NCBI GenBank assembly: GCA_022768375.1
Contig: JALEMG010000039.1
Span: 54,050-118,049, forward strand
Reading direction: 5' to 3'
DNA from: Lentisphaeria bacterium
GTDB lineage: Bacteria; Verrucomicrobiota; Lentisphaeria; Victivallales; Victivallaceae
Length of the DNA: 64,000 bases
The notes under the pieces were generated by a model, which searched no databases, was not told the DNA's origin, and saw only the letters and a program-made list of their open reading frames with translations. Each line of letters begins with the position of its first letter. Position 1 is the first letter of the stretch. A program made the position numbers and the translations under genes. Of the stretch, positions 43,786-53,194 are shown one piece after another.

Positions 43786-44682
43786 TCAAAGTTCCCTGCC
43801 GGTGAGCATCCGGTACGCTTCCAGATACTTGGCGGAGGTTTTGGCCACCACCGCGTCGGGCAGTTCCGGGGCCGGGGGATTCTTGTCCCAATCCAGACTT
43901 TCCAGATAATCCCGGACGAACTGCTTGTCCAGACTGACCGGGCTGGTCCCCTCGACATACTGATCCGCGGGCCAGAATCGGCTGGAATCCGGGGTCAACA
44001 CCTCGTCCACGAGAATGATCCGACCGTCGACTTCGCCGAATTCGAACTTGGTGTCCGCCACGATGATCCCTCTCGCGGCGGCGTAATCCCGCGCCGCGGT
44101 GTAGATGTGCAATGCCATATCCCGCATCTTCACGGCCTTGTCCGCGCCGACGATCTCCGCCACACCCTCGAAACTGATCGCTTCGTCATGGTCGCCCACG
44201 GCGGCCTTGGTGGAGGGAGTGAAAAGCGGCTCGTCCAACTTGGAGGCCTGCTTGTAGCCGGGACGCAGTTTCAGACCGGAAACCGTGCCGGTTTTCTGGT
44301 AATCCTTCCAGCCGCTGCCCACCAGATAGCCGCGCACGATGCACTCCACCGGCAGGACTTTGGCCTTGCGGACGATCAGGGAACGCCCCTGCAGATCCTT
44401 GACGAAAGGACGCAGTTCCGGGCGGGAACTCACATCGGCCGAGATCAGGTGATTCGGCACGTCCTTGAGCAAATCGAACCAAAAAAGCGAAATCCGGGTC
44501 AGCACCTCGCCCTTGCGCGGCACCCCCGTGGTCATGACCACGTCAAAAGCGCTCAGCCGGTCCGTGGCGACGAACAGCAGCGCGTCGCCCAGATCGTAAA
44601 TATCCCGCACCTTGCCGCGATTCACCAGTTTGACGCCGGGAAGTTCCGTTCCCAGCAGCGCCCCGTTCGCACCGTACCGCAT
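43786..44682 (-). CDS. purC: Phosphoribosylaminoimidazole-succinocarboxamide synthase
   Basis: 298 residues, the longer, eukaryote/yeast-like SAICAR synthetase form. Motifs: [62 protein letters not shown] and the [27 protein letters not shown] active site. It joins CAIR and aspartate in purine synthesis. It starts 5 nt after rplU, so purine synthesis is co-transcribed with a ribosomal protein. Confidence 0.96.
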   Translation of the reverse strand: MRYGANGALLGTELPGVKLVNRGKVRDIYDLGDALLFVATDRLSAFDVVMTTGVPRKGEVLTRISLFWFDLLKDVPNHLISADVSSRPELRPFVKDLQGRSLIVRKAKVLPVECIVRGYLVGSGWKDYQKTGTVSGLKLRPGYKQASKLDEPLFTPSTKAAVGDHDEAISFEGVAEIVGADKAVKMRDMALHIYTAARDYAAARGIIVADTKFEFGEVDGRIILVDEVLTPDSSRFWPADQYVEGTSPVSLDKQFVRDYLESLDWDKNPPAPELPDAVVAKTSAKYLEAYRMLTGREL

Positions 44683-44687
44683 GGCGA

Positions 44688-45002
44688 TCAGCCCTGAATG
44701 GCGCCGATTTCCACGCGGGTCAAAGTCTGGCGGTGGCCGTGAGTGCGGCGATATCCCTTGCGGCGTTTCATCTTGAATGCGATGACCTTTTTCGCCCGGA
44801 ACTCGTCCAGCACCTTGCCCGCGACTTTCGCTCCGGCCACGGTCGGGGTCCCGACGTTGAGTTTGCCGTCCGCGCCGCTTACGGCCAGCACCTCGTCAAA
44901 GGTGACTTCGCCGCCGACTTCGGCTCCGAGTTTCTCGACCTCGATGATATCCCCGGTCTGGACCTTGTACTGCTTGCCGCCCGTACTGATGATCGCGTAC
45001 AT
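44688..45002 (-). CDS. rplU: 50S ribosomal protein L21
   Basis: 104 residues: [55 protein letters not shown], the L21 signature. AGGAG precedes the ATG. rpmA (L27), its usual partner, does not follow; purC does. Confidence 0.97.
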   Translation of the reverse strand: MYAIISTGGKQYKVQTGDIIEVEKLGAEVGGEVTFDEVLAVSGADGKLNVGTPTVAGAKVAGKVLDEFRAKKVIAFKMKRRKGYRRTHGHRQTLTRVEIGAIQG

Positions 45003-45066
45003 TTTTCGCTCCTGTCTATTTGAATTAGAGGTTTATTGTTTCGTAGCACTTCTCAATCGTTCGGAT

Positions 45067-45095
45067 AATATACCGCCGGTTTCCGGATTTTACAA
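45067..45095 (-). promoter_or_regulatory. rplU-purC promoter
   Basis: Minus strand TTGTAA, 17-bp spacer, TATATT. The -35 touches the last codon of the preceding glycosyltransferase gene. The leader is about 58 nt; no clear hairpin was seen in it. Confidence 0.75.
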
Positions 45096-46052
45096 GTCGG
45101 ATTCGCGGAAAAACAGGTCCTGAACCACATTTTTCCATCCCCGCCCGAACCGGACGTAGTTGCCGGAGCATATTTCCCGCCAGATCGCGGGCAGCCGCCG
45201 GAGAAACGGCACGTCCATCCCGGCCCGCGCCCGCGAATGCCGCATTCTGGCGTACAGTTGATCCCGAACCGCGGGGTCCAGTTCCGGCAGTCTGTCCAGC
45301 ACGGCGGAAAAAAGTTCCGCATTCCACGCGAAAGACCTGCCGCGCACCGATTCCCGCGCCGCCCGCCACTGGCCGCGCCACGACATTTTCGCTCCGGCCC
45401 CGGAAGCGCTGGCTCCGTGCCGCCGAAACGTCCCCAGCGACCGGGGCACGATCCGCCACGCTCCCAGCGCCGCCGCCGCCACGCCGAGGTAGGTGTCGTG
45501 ACAAAACGGAAGGTCCGGCAGCGGCAGCAGCCGATCCAGCAGTTCCCGCGTCAGCGCCATGTCATGCCCCGCCGCCGGGACCCGGCGGCAGCACGCGGCC
45601 AACTGATCGCGCCACATTCCCTCCGGCAGGCGCCGCAACACGCCGTACCCCCGGCTCTCCAGATGCGTGAATCCCGCCGGGGTCCCGCCCGCGTCCGTCA
45701 CGTCGCTGTCGCAGAATACCGCCGCGCCTCCGATGCTCAGATGCCCGCACATCGCCGCGATCTTATCCGGGTACCACACATCATCCTGATCGCACAGAAA
45801 CACGGCGTCGCCGGTAGTCAGCGACAAAGCGGCGTTGAAATTGCCGGTCACGCCCAGTCGGATCGGATTGGCGACGTAACGCAGCGGCAGTACCCCGGAA
45901 AAACGTTCCGCCTCCCGCCGGGTCGCGTCATCCGGGGAATCGTCGGTGATGACGACCTCGTCGGGCAGCCGCGTCTGCTCCACCAGACTTTGCAACTGGT
46001 CTCCGATCCATTTTTCTCCGCGATACGCGGCAATGGCCACCGAAACTTTCAC
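45090..46052 (-). CDS. Glycosyltransferase family 2
   Basis: 320 residues. GT-A fold: VSVAIAAYRGEKWIGDQLQSL, DEVVITDDSPDDATR, GVTGNFNAALSLTTGDAVFLCDQDDVWYPDKI (the DQD/DDVW metal and nucleotide site), then H-DTYLGV and a basic C-terminal part. Such enzymes add sugars to O-antigen or capsule-like polymers. It starts with GTG right after the stop of the other GT2, under GGGGAGGG. Confidence 0.9.
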   Translation of the reverse strand: MKVSVAIAAYRGEKWIGDQLQSLVEQTRLPDEVVITDDSPDDATRREAERFSGVLPLRYVANPIRLGVTGNFNAALSLTTGDAVFLCDQDDVWYPDKIAAMCGHLSIGGAAVFCDSDVTDAGGTPAGFTHLESRGYGVLRRLPEGMWRDQLAACCRRVPAAGHDMALTRELLDRLLPLPDLPFCHDTYLGVAAAALGAWRIVPRSLGTFRRHGASASGAGAKMSWRGQWRAARESVRGRSFAWNAELFSAVLDRLPELDPAVRDQLYARMRHSRARAGMDVPFLRRLPAIWREICSGNYVRFGRGWKNVVQDLFFRESDL

Positions 46053-47009
46053 TTATCCCTCCCCCCGCCGGAACCGCCGCTTCCACCGCCGCAAAGCGTC
46101 ATGGGAAAATGTCCGCCCCAACAGCCACAGCAGAGCGATCCGCGGAAAATACAGAAAAAAGTAAAAACTCCGGTGAAAACGCCGGGTAAGCCGCCAATAC
46201 CCGGGCCGGGCCTCCCGGGGATATTCTCCGAAGAAGTCGAAATACGTCGGGATGATATAATCCCGAAGCAGGCTCCGCTTCACTTGCTCCCGCGTCTTCC
46301 GGGTGATCTTTTCCGGCACGTACTCCTCCAGCATATCGGGAAAATTCTCGCTGAATACGTACAGCAGGGACCGATGATTCGTTTTCTCCGCCGGCAGACT
46401 GTCGAAAAAGATCCTCCCGTCCATCAGGACCGGCCACCCCCGCTCCGCCAGCCGCAGTGCCATATCGGTCTGAGTCAACCGGCTGTCGAGCCGGCGGGAG
46501 GGAGCGTTCAGCGTCAGAAACGCTTCCCGTCGAAAACACATGGCTCCGATCCAGGTCAGGAAATACGACCCCTGGCGGAGCATCTCATCCATACATCCGC
46601 AGGACAGCGCGACCCGACCGTATCCCGGAGCCATCCGGGTATTGGGCGTCAACACTACGCCGGAATGCGGGTGATCGTCCAGCAGCCGCAGAAACTCTCC
46701 CAGCGCCCCGGGACGCCAGGCCAGCGTGTCGTTGTTCAGTTTCAGGAAATCCCCCTGCCCCATGCGCATGACGAACTCGAAATTCTCGTGGGCATCCATT
46801 CCGACAATGTGCCGGACAGCCCGGACTCGGTCGGGGAAACGGGCGGTGAATTCCGCAACCACGGCCGGGGTACGATCGTCCGAACAGTTGTCCGCGACCA
46901 CGATTTCCGTCTCGCCCCGGGACCAGGCATCCTGCGTAACGATGGATTCCAAAGTCTGTTGCAAAAGACCTGCCCGGTTGTAAGTGGGAATGCAGACAGA
47001 CAGCCGCAT
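46053..47009 (-). CDS. Glycosyltransferase family 2
   Basis: 318 residues from ATG 47009. GT-A motifs: LSVCIPTYNRAGLLQQTLESI, EIVVADNCSDDRTPAVV, NFEFVMRMGQGDFLKLNNDTL (DxD position occupied by NND), and LTQTDMALRLAERGWPV. Several hydrophobic C-terminal stretches (YFFLYFPRIALLWLLG) may attach it to the membrane. It lies between rlmD and the second GT2 in a cell-surface sugar operon. Confidence 0.88.
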   Translation of the reverse strand: MRLSVCIPTYNRAGLLQQTLESIVTQDAWSRGETEIVVADNCSDDRTPAVVAEFTARFPDRVRAVRHIVGMDAHENFEFVMRMGQGDFLKLNNDTLAWRPGALGEFLRLLDDHPHSGVVLTPNTRMAPGYGRVALSCGCMDEMLRQGSYFLTWIGAMCFRREAFLTLNAPSRRLDSRLTQTDMALRLAERGWPVLMDGRIFFDSLPAEKTNHRSLLYVFSENFPDMLEEYVPEKITRKTREQVKRSLLRDYIIPTYFDFFGEYPREARPGYWRLTRRFHRSFYFFLYFPRIALLWLLGRTFSHDALRRWKRRFRRGEG

Positions 47010-47026
47010 GTCTCGCTTTGCTCCTC

Positions 47027-48181
47027 TCAATCTCGGTTCCGGCGCAGTACCGCCAGTGTTTCAAAATGGGCGGTGCCGGGAAACATATCCAGCAATCCGG
47101 CCTGTTCCGCCGCGTAAGTTTCCCGCAGCCGCGCAATATCCCGCTGAAGCGTATCCGGGGCGCAGGAGACGTAGAATATCCGGCGCGGCGACGCCCGCAG
47201 GATCGCCTTCACCGCCGCCGCGTCCAGACCGGTGCGGGGCGGATCGACCAGCAGAACGGCCTCCCGGCAATCCCCCAACCGGCGCATCGCGTCGCCCGCG
47301 TCTCCGGCGACGAATTCACTTCGCGCGGCGACGCCGTGCGCGACCGCGTTGCACCGGGCGGCGGCGACCGCCGCCGCGGAAAGTTCCACTCCGAACGCGG
47401 TCAGACCGGAATTTTGCTCCAGTGCGGCGATGCTGAATACCCCCACGCCGCAGAACAACTCCACCAGCCGTCCGGTCCCGTCCGCCGCCGTCGCCTCAAC
47501 CACTCGGCGCGCCAGTTCCGCCGCCACCGGGATATTGGTCTGAAAAAATCCGTCCGGCGCCACGGAAAAATCACCGTATCCGGACAAATTCTCCGTCAGC
47601 ATCGGGGTGTCCGGGACGACCCGGAGCGCACCGTCCCGCACGGTATACCGGAAAACCTCCCGTTCCCTCTCGGGCGGACTCTCCGCCAGCAGGGAATTGA
47701 TTTCCGCTCCGGCCAGCGGACAGCGCGACACCGGAACAATGCTCCGATTGTCGAACCCGACGTACCCCCGCACTCCGTCCCGACAGTGCATGACCAGTTT
47801 GTTGCGCAATCCGAACCGCCGCGGCGCACCGAAAGGCGGCCGCAGGCCCGCTTCCTCCAGCAGTCCGCGCCGCACCAGAAATCCGTGCAACTGCTGTTGT
47901 TTCCACCGTAATTCCGCGGCGTAGGTCCCGTGAAGATACGCGCATCCGGGACAGACCCCGGCGGCGAACAACGGACACTCCGGCGCGATCCTTTCCGCCG
48001 CCGCTTCCAGTATCCGCACCGCCCGCGCCCGGCGGAACCGGGGGCGCTCCTGAAATGCTTCCGCTTCGACCAGTTCTCCGGGCAGGACGCCGGGGACGAA
48101 GCATACTTTTCCGTCCGCGCTCCGGGCCACGCCGTCGCCGCCGTAGGCCACGCGCTCGACGCGAAGACGCTCACTTTTCAT
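47027..48181 (-). CDS. rlmD: RlmD/TrmA-type rRNA (uracil-C5) methyltransferase
   Basis: 384 residues. An N-terminal TRAM-like domain (VERVAYGGDGVARSADGKVCFVPGVLPGE), a 4Fe-4S cysteine cluster (ECPLFAAGVCPGCAYLHG and SRCPLAG), the SAM site LVELFCGVGVFSIAAL, VDPPRTGLD and the catalytic YVSCAPDTLQRDIARL. Probably methylates 23S rRNA; RlmD, RlmC and TrmA cannot be separated by eye. ATG 48181 overlaps the upstream gene by 11 nt. Confidence 0.87.
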   Translation of the reverse strand: MKSERLRVERVAYGGDGVARSADGKVCFVPGVLPGELVEAEAFQERPRFRRARAVRILEAAAERIAPECPLFAAGVCPGCAYLHGTYAAELRWKQQQLHGFLVRRGLLEEAGLRPPFGAPRRFGLRNKLVMHCRDGVRGYVGFDNRSIVPVSRCPLAGAEINSLLAESPPEREREVFRYTVRDGALRVVPDTPMLTENLSGYGDFSVAPDGFFQTNIPVAAELARRVVEATAADGTGRLVELFCGVGVFSIAALEQNSGLTAFGVELSAAAVAAARCNAVAHGVAARSEFVAGDAGDAMRRLGDCREAVLLVDPPRTGLDAAAVKAILRASPRRIFYVSCAPDTLQRDIARLRETYAAEQAGLLDMFPGTAHFETLAVLRRNRD

Positions 48182-49148
48182 CGGCGGCCTTACGGGGCAG
48201 CACATTCTCCCCGAGGTCGATCACGCCCTCGTCCCGGGGCGCGCCGGGCTTCGCTCCGGGACGGTCCTCCAGCAATTCGTCGATGCCCAGTCTACCCTCT
48301 TTGGGATCGCGGTAATCGACGCCCGCGCGGGCCTCCTCCCCGCCGATGCGGGAGACCTGACCGGACTTCTCATCCCGGTAGAGCATGGGAACGGTCCCCG
48401 AGGTTTTCCAATAACTGCTGCTCAGATTGATCCCGTTGACATTGAACGACATGTAATGATAAACCCGGGGAGAAACCGGCATCAGCAGATGGATCCGGCT
48501 GAGCATATCCACCTCGGCCTGAAATTTCTCGTATCCCACCTCCGCGCCGACGCGTGTGACCGCCAGCACATGTCCGGCGTTCTCGACTTTCAGGTAGTAA
48601 CTGCGGAATCCGGCATCGCTCATCACCCGGATCGAGTACGTCCGTTCCGCACCGGCGGTGGGCTTGTCATCCGACAGGTCCGGCATCCCCACATTCTTTC
48701 TCCAGACCTCCATCCCCTCCGTGATGCTGAATTCCGCCTCCCGGCTCCGATACTCGTGCGGCAGGATATTGTGGGAGACGTACGCGTGGACCCGGTAGCG
48801 CCCCGCTTTGCCCAATTCGTAATAGCGGTCCAGCGGGATCACCATCCGCTTGATCTCGCCGGGAGCAAGATAAAGCCCCGTCACGCCGATCTCCCGGCCC
48901 CGGATCATCGGGATCGGACGATTGTTCCGGTCCCGGATGTCGAACAGGACGAATCCCTGCAGTTCCGGGCGGCTGCCGAACATCAGCGGCCTGCCGGAAT
49001 CGTTGCGCAGCGTCACACAGGCGTAAATGTGTTCGTACAGCATGTAGTTCCGACGGTTGAGGGTCACGGCCGCCCCCACTTGGGCAAACAACGGCATCAT
49101 CCCCGCGACCAACAGCGTCAGCGCCAAAAATTTCTTCCCGCGATTCAT
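48171..49148 (-). CDS. Secreted protein of unknown function in the glycosyltransferase operon
   Basis: 325 residues with a signal peptide (MNRGKKFLALTLLVAGMMPL, cleavage near AQA). The mature part is beta rich: AAVTLNRRNYMLYEHIYACVTLRNDSGRPL, YLAPGEIKRMVIPLDRYYELGKAGRYRVHAYV, like an Ig-type or wrapping domain. The C-terminus is charged and Pro/Gly-rich. No known family recognised. Starts after GGAGGG, with the ATG overlapping the GT9 stop (ATGA). An envelope role is inferred only from its neighbours. Confidence 0.65.
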   Translation of the reverse strand: MNRGKKFLALTLLVAGMMPLFAQVGAAVTLNRRNYMLYEHIYACVTLRNDSGRPLMFGSRPELQGFVLFDIRDRNNRPIPMIRGREIGVTGLYLAPGEIKRMVIPLDRYYELGKAGRYRVHAYVSHNILPHEYRSREAEFSITEGMEVWRKNVGMPDLSDDKPTAGAERTYSIRVMSDAGFRSYYLKVENAGHVLAVTRVGAEVGYEKFQAEVDMLSRIHLLMPVSPRVYHYMSFNVNGINLSSSYWKTSGTVPMLYRDEKSGQVSRIGGEEARAGVDYRDPKEGRLGIDELLEDRPGAKPGAPRDEGVIDLGENVLPRKAADEK

Positions 49149-50143
49149 TTTCCGCCCTCCAGTTTTGCCGCGATCGCCGCGGCGACCGACTCCGCATCCA
49201 ACTCCCAACAGCGATAACTGCCGTCGGGACAAATCCGTTTCAAACACCCGGCGCATCGGCACCCGGCGGAGAAGACCCCCGCTCCTCCGCCCCACGGACC
49301 GGTCAGCACCGGGTCCGTCGATCCGTAGAACCCGAACACCGGCCGCCCCAGCGCCGCCGCCGCGTGCAGCGGCCCGGAATCGTTGCCGGCGACGAATTCC
49401 GCTCGGCGCAGCAGTTCCAGAAGCGCCCCGATGGAGGTCGTGCCCGCCAGATTGAGCGTTCCGTGTCCGATCCGCGCCGCGCACTCCCGCTCCGCCGGCC
49501 CCCCCGCGGCGATCAGTTTCACCTGAGGCATACGCCGCGTCAGCGCCGCCGCCAGACGCCCGAAAAACTCCGGGGGGAACCGCTTGCTTTCCCAGCGGGT
49601 GCCCGGCAGAAGCACCGCGAACCGCTCCGGCAGCGGCGGCAACTCCGCCGCACCCGCCGCATTCTCCGGCAGCGGAACGTACCGCAATTCGCCGGACAGT
49701 CCCCACAATTGCCGGGCCAGTTCCCCGCACCGGTCCACCGCGTGCCCGGGGGAAACCGGAATAACGCGGTTGTAAAAGATTTTCGCACCCGGTTCCCGGG
49801 GCGCGGCGAATCCGGCCCGGACCTCCGCCCGTGCGCATCCGGTCACAAACCCGCTGCGGAACAATCCCTGAAAATCCACCGCGAAATCGTACCTGTCCCG
49901 CCGAACCTCCCTCAGCAACTCCCGCATCCCCGGCAGAAATCCGCGCCACGAACCCAGTTTCGCGCGTTCAAATCCGATCCGCCGCCGGATCGCCAGCGGA
50001 GAAAAATCCAGCAGCGGCATGAACTCCGGATTGACCACGAAGTCCGCCACCGCGTCCGGATGGTTCTCCCGCAGCAGCGCCAGCGCGGGAAACAGATGCA
50101 CGATGTCTCCGAAACTGCTCGGTTTTACGATGAGAATACGCAC
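49145..50143 (-). CDS. Glycosyltransferase family 9 (heptosyltransferase-like)
   Basis: 332 residues from GTG 50143 (AGGA upstream). ADP-heptose:LPS heptosyltransferase features: RILIVKPSSFGDIVHLFPALALL, AVDFQGLFRSG, VLLPGTRWESKRFPPEFFGRL and the NDSGPLHAAAALGRPVFGFYGSTDP signature. It likely adds heptose to LPS core. It starts 9 nt after the metallophosphoesterase gene. Confidence 0.92.
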   Translation of the reverse strand: MRILIVKPSSFGDIVHLFPALALLRENHPDAVADFVVNPEFMPLLDFSPLAIRRRIGFERAKLGSWRGFLPGMRELLREVRRDRYDFAVDFQGLFRSGFVTGCARAEVRAGFAAPREPGAKIFYNRVIPVSPGHAVDRCGELARQLWGLSGELRYVPLPENAAGAAELPPLPERFAVLLPGTRWESKRFPPEFFGRLAAALTRRMPQVKLIAAGGPAERECAARIGHGTLNLAGTTSIGALLELLRRAEFVAGNDSGPLHAAAALGRPVFGFYGSTDPVLTGPWGGGAGVFSAGCRCAGCLKRICPDGSYRCWELDAESVAAAIAAKLEGGK

Positions 50144-50152
50144 CGCGGAATC

Positions 50153-50962
50153 CTATTGTCCGACGCCGAGCCGCCACGCCAGACGTTCCGGCAGTCCGGC
50201 GGCCCGCACTTTCTGCTGCGCCGACGCCACGTCGTAGGGCACCCGGTAGCGGGTGACGGTCCGCGCTTCATCATCGTACACCGCGAAACTCGAACGCGGA
50301 TCGCCGTTGCGCGGCTGACCGATGCTGCCGATGTTGAAAAGATACTTGTGCCCCTTCTCCAACTGCACCGGCAACTCGTCGGACAGCGAAAAATCCTCGT
50401 CGGCCTCCGGATAGTACACGTTGCTCTCCCAGCCGTCGATCCTCTCCACCAGACGGCGTCCGATGGCCAGCGGCGCCTTGTCGAAAGCCACCGGCACATG
50501 GGAGTGTCCGCAGAAACAAAGTTGCGTGCGCTGATAGGAAAAGTTGCCCACCGCATGGTGGGAATCGAACACATACCCCCACGTCTCCGGGGAATCCAGC
50601 GTGGCGTGAACCAGCGTGATCGCGGTCCCGGGGACCACCGCCCGCAGCGGCAGAGCGTCCAGATAGTCCAGATCTTCGTCGGAAAGTTGGGTCCTCGTCC
50701 ATTTGATGGCGATGGTGGCGTTGGCGTTGAACCCGGCCAACTCGGTGTTGCCGCTGACGGTGAATTCATCGTGGTTGCCCCGCACCGCGGCCAGAAAATT
50801 CAGTTCCCGCGCCCGGGCCATGCACTGAGCCGGTTCCGCGTTGTAGCCGACCAGATCGCCCAGAAAAAGATACCGGTCGATCCCCAAATCGGCGCATTTG
50901 CGCAGAACGGATTCAAACGCATCGTAATTGGAGTGAACGTCACTCAATACCGCATACTTCAT
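50153..50962 (-). CDS. Calcineurin-like metallophosphoesterase
   Basis: 269 residues. Metal-binding motifs in order: LSDVHSN (D-x-H), LFLGDLVGYNAEP, AVRGNHDEFTVSG (GNHD), LVHATLDSPETWGYVF and CFCGHSHVPVAF (GHSH). Substrate unknown; nucleotide- or phosphodiester hydrolases share this fold. ATG 50962 follows a GGCAGGG. It lies downstream of the RNase P RNA gene on the same strand and leads the glycosyltransferase operon. Confidence 0.9.
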   Translation of the reverse strand: MKYAVLSDVHSNYDAFESVLRKCADLGIDRYLFLGDLVGYNAEPAQCMARARELNFLAAVRGNHDEFTVSGNTELAGFNANATIAIKWTRTQLSDEDLDYLDALPLRAVVPGTAITLVHATLDSPETWGYVFDSHHAVGNFSYQRTQLCFCGHSHVPVAFDKAPLAIGRRLVERIDGWESNVYYPEADEDFSLSDELPVQLEKGHKYLFNIGSIGQPRNGDPRSSFAVYDDEARTVTRYRVPYDVASAQQKVRAAGLPERLAWRLGVGQ

Positions 50963-51004
50963 CCCTGCCGTACACCTTTCTCTCCCAAACCAGACTCCGC
51001 AGAC

Positions 51005-51023
51005 GAAAATCGTGCGGACACGA
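51005..51023 (-). terminator. Weak intrinsic terminator after rnpB
   Basis: Minus strand TCGTG/CACGA stem with a 4-nt loop followed by TTTT. It begins about 10 nt after the RNase P RNA 3' end; read-through into the metallophosphoesterase gene is likely. Confidence 0.5.
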
Positions 51024-51032
51024 GCGGAAGCA

Positions 51033-51386
51033 TCCTGACCGATGTAAGCCGGATTCTGTACCGCTTGACGCGGCGGCAATCATCTGTCTGTGCGACCAGA
51101 ACCCGGGGCTGATAACGCCGCGAGCCACGGCTCACCCCCTATTTGGTCTTGCTGCGGGAGGAGTTTACCATGCGGCGGCGCTCTCACGACCGCCCGGTGG
51201 GCTCTTACCCCACCCTTTCACCCTTGCTCCCGGAAAACCGGAAGCGGTCTGCTCTCTGTTGCACTGGTCTTTCCGCGGCGTATGGTCCGCGGCATCCATC
51301 TTTTCAAATGGACTCCCCGCTCTATGCAGTCCGGACTTTCCTCAACGGGGCGCCGAAGCCCCCGCCGCGATTGCCCTCGGTCAGCA
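51033..51386 (-). ncRNA. rnpB: RNase P RNA (bacterial type A)
   Basis: About 354 nt. Catalytic RNA that removes tRNA 5' leaders. The P1 helix pairs GCTGACCGA (5' end, 51385-51377) with TCGGTCAG (near 51036). Universal elements on the minus strand: GAGGAAAGTCCGGACT (51343-51328), the GGTGAAAGGGTGGGGTAAGA block, GGTAAACTCC, AGCAAGACCAAATAGGGGG (P15/L15 area with the GGU that binds tRNA CCA) and ACAGAATCCGGCTTAC near the 3' end (51059-51044). The order is that of E. coli M1 RNA. It has its own strong promoter. Confidence 0.96.
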
Positions 51387-51400
51387 TACTTCCGCTGTAT

Positions 51401-51429
51401 AATATAATCATCGCGTTTTCAATATGCAA
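51401..51429 (-). promoter_or_regulatory. rnpB promoter
   Basis: Minus strand TTGCAT, 17-bp spacer, TATATT, about 15 nt upstream of the RNA 5' end. Confidence 0.85.
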
Positions 51430-51513
51430 GGCTTTTTCCGCAAAAGTTCCGGAACGGGGGAAGATTTTTTGCGTTTTTCCGCCCCGGGACCGGACAAAAT
51501 CCGCATGTCCGGC

Positions 51514-51542
51514 TTGCTTTTTCCCCGCGGTTGTGGTATATT
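51514..51542 (+). promoter_or_regulatory. Promoter of the membrane glycosyltransferase-like gene
   Basis: -35 TTGCTT, 17-bp spacer, -10 TATATT, about 30 bp before the start codon. Confidence 0.75.
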
Positions 51543-51572
51543 CCGCCCGAGGGAGCGAAAGGAGGAAGCGTC

Positions 51573-53156
51573 ATGACCATCAGAACCAAAGTTTTCGTCT
51601 GCACGTTCGGATTTGCCGCAGCCGTGCGGGGAGTTTTCGCGTATCTGGTTTCCGTCTCCATGTTCCGCAACTACCACCGGGTCGCGGGACTGGACATGCA
51701 GACGCTGCTGCGCTTCGCCGAATGGGGCAACGGCGGTCCCGGAGCGGTTCCCTTCTTCTCTCCCCACCGCCTGCTGCTCGGGCTGGACTGGCTAATGCGC
51801 GGCGGGAGCCACTCGGTGGGGACCATTTTCGCGGTGCAGGCGCTTCTCGGCGCGCTGGGATGCGCGGCGGTGGCGGACATGATGCTGAGTTTCACCGGAA
51901 AACGGCGGGGCGCGCTGATCGCGGGAGGGATCGCCGCGCTCTATCTGCCGGCGCTGATCTATGAATTTTCCGTCCTGCAGGATTCCTTCGCCCTCAATTT
52001 CACGCTGTTCGCCGTGTGGGGAACGCTGAGGGCGTGGAAACGCCGCTTCGCGCCCGCTCCGGCGGCACTCTGCGCGCTGTTGTGGAGTCTGGCGATGACC
52101 GGACGGCCGACGGCGCTGGGATGCGCGGCGGCATTCGGCGGATGGTCGCTGTGGCAACTGCACCGGCGCGGTCTGATCCGGCGGGCGATACTGCCGGCGG
52201 CGCTGGTGTGCATCCTGCTGGGCGCGTACAGCGCGTTCAATCGGCGGTACGGCTGGGACTTTTCCCCGTTCTATCAGGTCATGCCGTACACCCGGGTCAG
52301 CAACGCCGCGCCGGGCGCGCCTCCGGCGACCGTATGGCAGGTGACTCTCCACGCGGCCGGGCGGTCGCCGCGCCTGTTTTCCGCGCGGGAAATTCCCGAG
52401 AATCACAATCTCTACTTCTGGTGCGAAAAACTGCCGGTCCTGCACGCTTTTCCCGCGCCGGGGGCGCTGCTGCCGTGCGCCGTCGCCGCAACCGCGGCGC
52501 TGATCACGGCGGGGGCGTTCAGGCGCCGTTTCTTCTGGTATATTTTCATTCCGATCCTGACGCTGGCCCTGCCGCTCTGCGCCCGGGAAGCGATCGGCCG
52601 CTACCGGCTGACGCTGACGCCCTATCTGATTCTGGCGGCAGTGACCGGATTTTACGCATTCCGCAAACTGCCGGTCCGCCGTCAGGCGCTGGCACTGCTG
52701 CTGGGAGGGACCGCCGCCATGCTCTCTCTGCTGGATGCAAGGTCCGCCCCCCGCGTCCGGGCGGAGGATTACCACGCATGGGCACTGGCGGTGGAAGCGA
52801 CCCCGGGGGCCGGGAAACAGGCGATCCTGAACGCTTTCGGAGACTACTGGCAGGAAACGGGGTTCCGTTCAGCCAAGGCGTTCCGGGCGATCGTCGACCG
52901 GGCGCTCCAATTCCGGGACCTGCCGCTGAGCGCCGCCATCGTCACTCAAGCATACCGGAACGGGATATCTCCGGATCTGGTTGGCTACTACCACGGCTGG
53001 ATCTTCATGCTGGCCGACGATCCCGCCTCGGTCGAAAGGATCTATTCCCGCATCGACCCCCGGCGGTTGCCCTCCGAACTGCGCCCGACCTACCGCCGCG
53101 TCCGCGGCGATGCGCGGAAACTGTTGCATAAACGCACAACCCGGAGTATATTATAG
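51573..53156 (+). CDS. Multi-pass membrane protein, GT39/PMT-like glycosyltransferase
   Basis: 527 residues, about 9-10 membrane helices, from ATG 51573 with GGAGGAAG upstream. Features in line with GT-C sugar transferases: a large loop after the first helix with FAEWGNGGPG, LLGALGCAAVADMMLSFTG, EFSVLQDSFALNFTLFAVWG, WSLAMTGRPTALGCAAAFGG, then a soluble C-terminal domain of about 130 residues (AWALAVEATPGAGKQAILNA, RLPSELRPTYRRVRGDAR). No DD/EE catalytic pair could be confirmed, so a sugar transferase role is a guess from topology. metG follows after 38 nt with its own promoter. Confidence 0.55.
   Translation: MTIRTKVFVCTFGFAAAVRGVFAYLVSVSMFRNYHRVAGLDMQTLLRFAEWGNGGPGAVPFFSPHRLLLGLDWLMRGGSHSVGTIFAVQALLGALGCAAVADMMLSFTGKRRGALIAGGIAALYLPALIYEFSVLQDSFALNFTLFAVWGTLRAWKRRFAPAPAALCALLWSLAMTGRPTALGCAAAFGGWSLWQLHRRGLIRRAILPAALVCILLGAYSAFNRRYGWDFSPFYQVMPYTRVSNAAPGAPPATVWQVTLHAAGRSPRLFSAREIPENHNLYFWCEKLPVLHAFPAPGALLPCAVAATAALITAGAFRRRFFWYIFIPILTLALPLCAREAIGRYRLTLTPYLILAAVTGFYAFRKLPVRRQALALLLGGTAAMLSLLDARSAPRVRAEDYHAWALAVEATPGAGKQAILNAFGDYWQETGFRSAKAFRAIVDRALQFRDLPLSAAIVTQAYRNGISPDLVGYYHGWIFMLADDPASVERIYSRIDPRRLPSELRPTYRRVRGDARKLLHKRTTRSIL
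53124..53152 (+). promoter_or_regulatory. metG promoter
   Basis: TTGCAT, 17-bp spacer, TATATT; it overlaps the last codons of the preceding gene. Confidence 0.8.
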
Positions 53157-53194
53157 GGATCGCGCTTTTACAGGGTCTTTTGGGAGAAAATCTG

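Noticed and set aside
50963..51032. Small peptide frames antisense to or within the RNase P RNA region
   Set aside because: They overlap the conserved RNA core and lack start signals.
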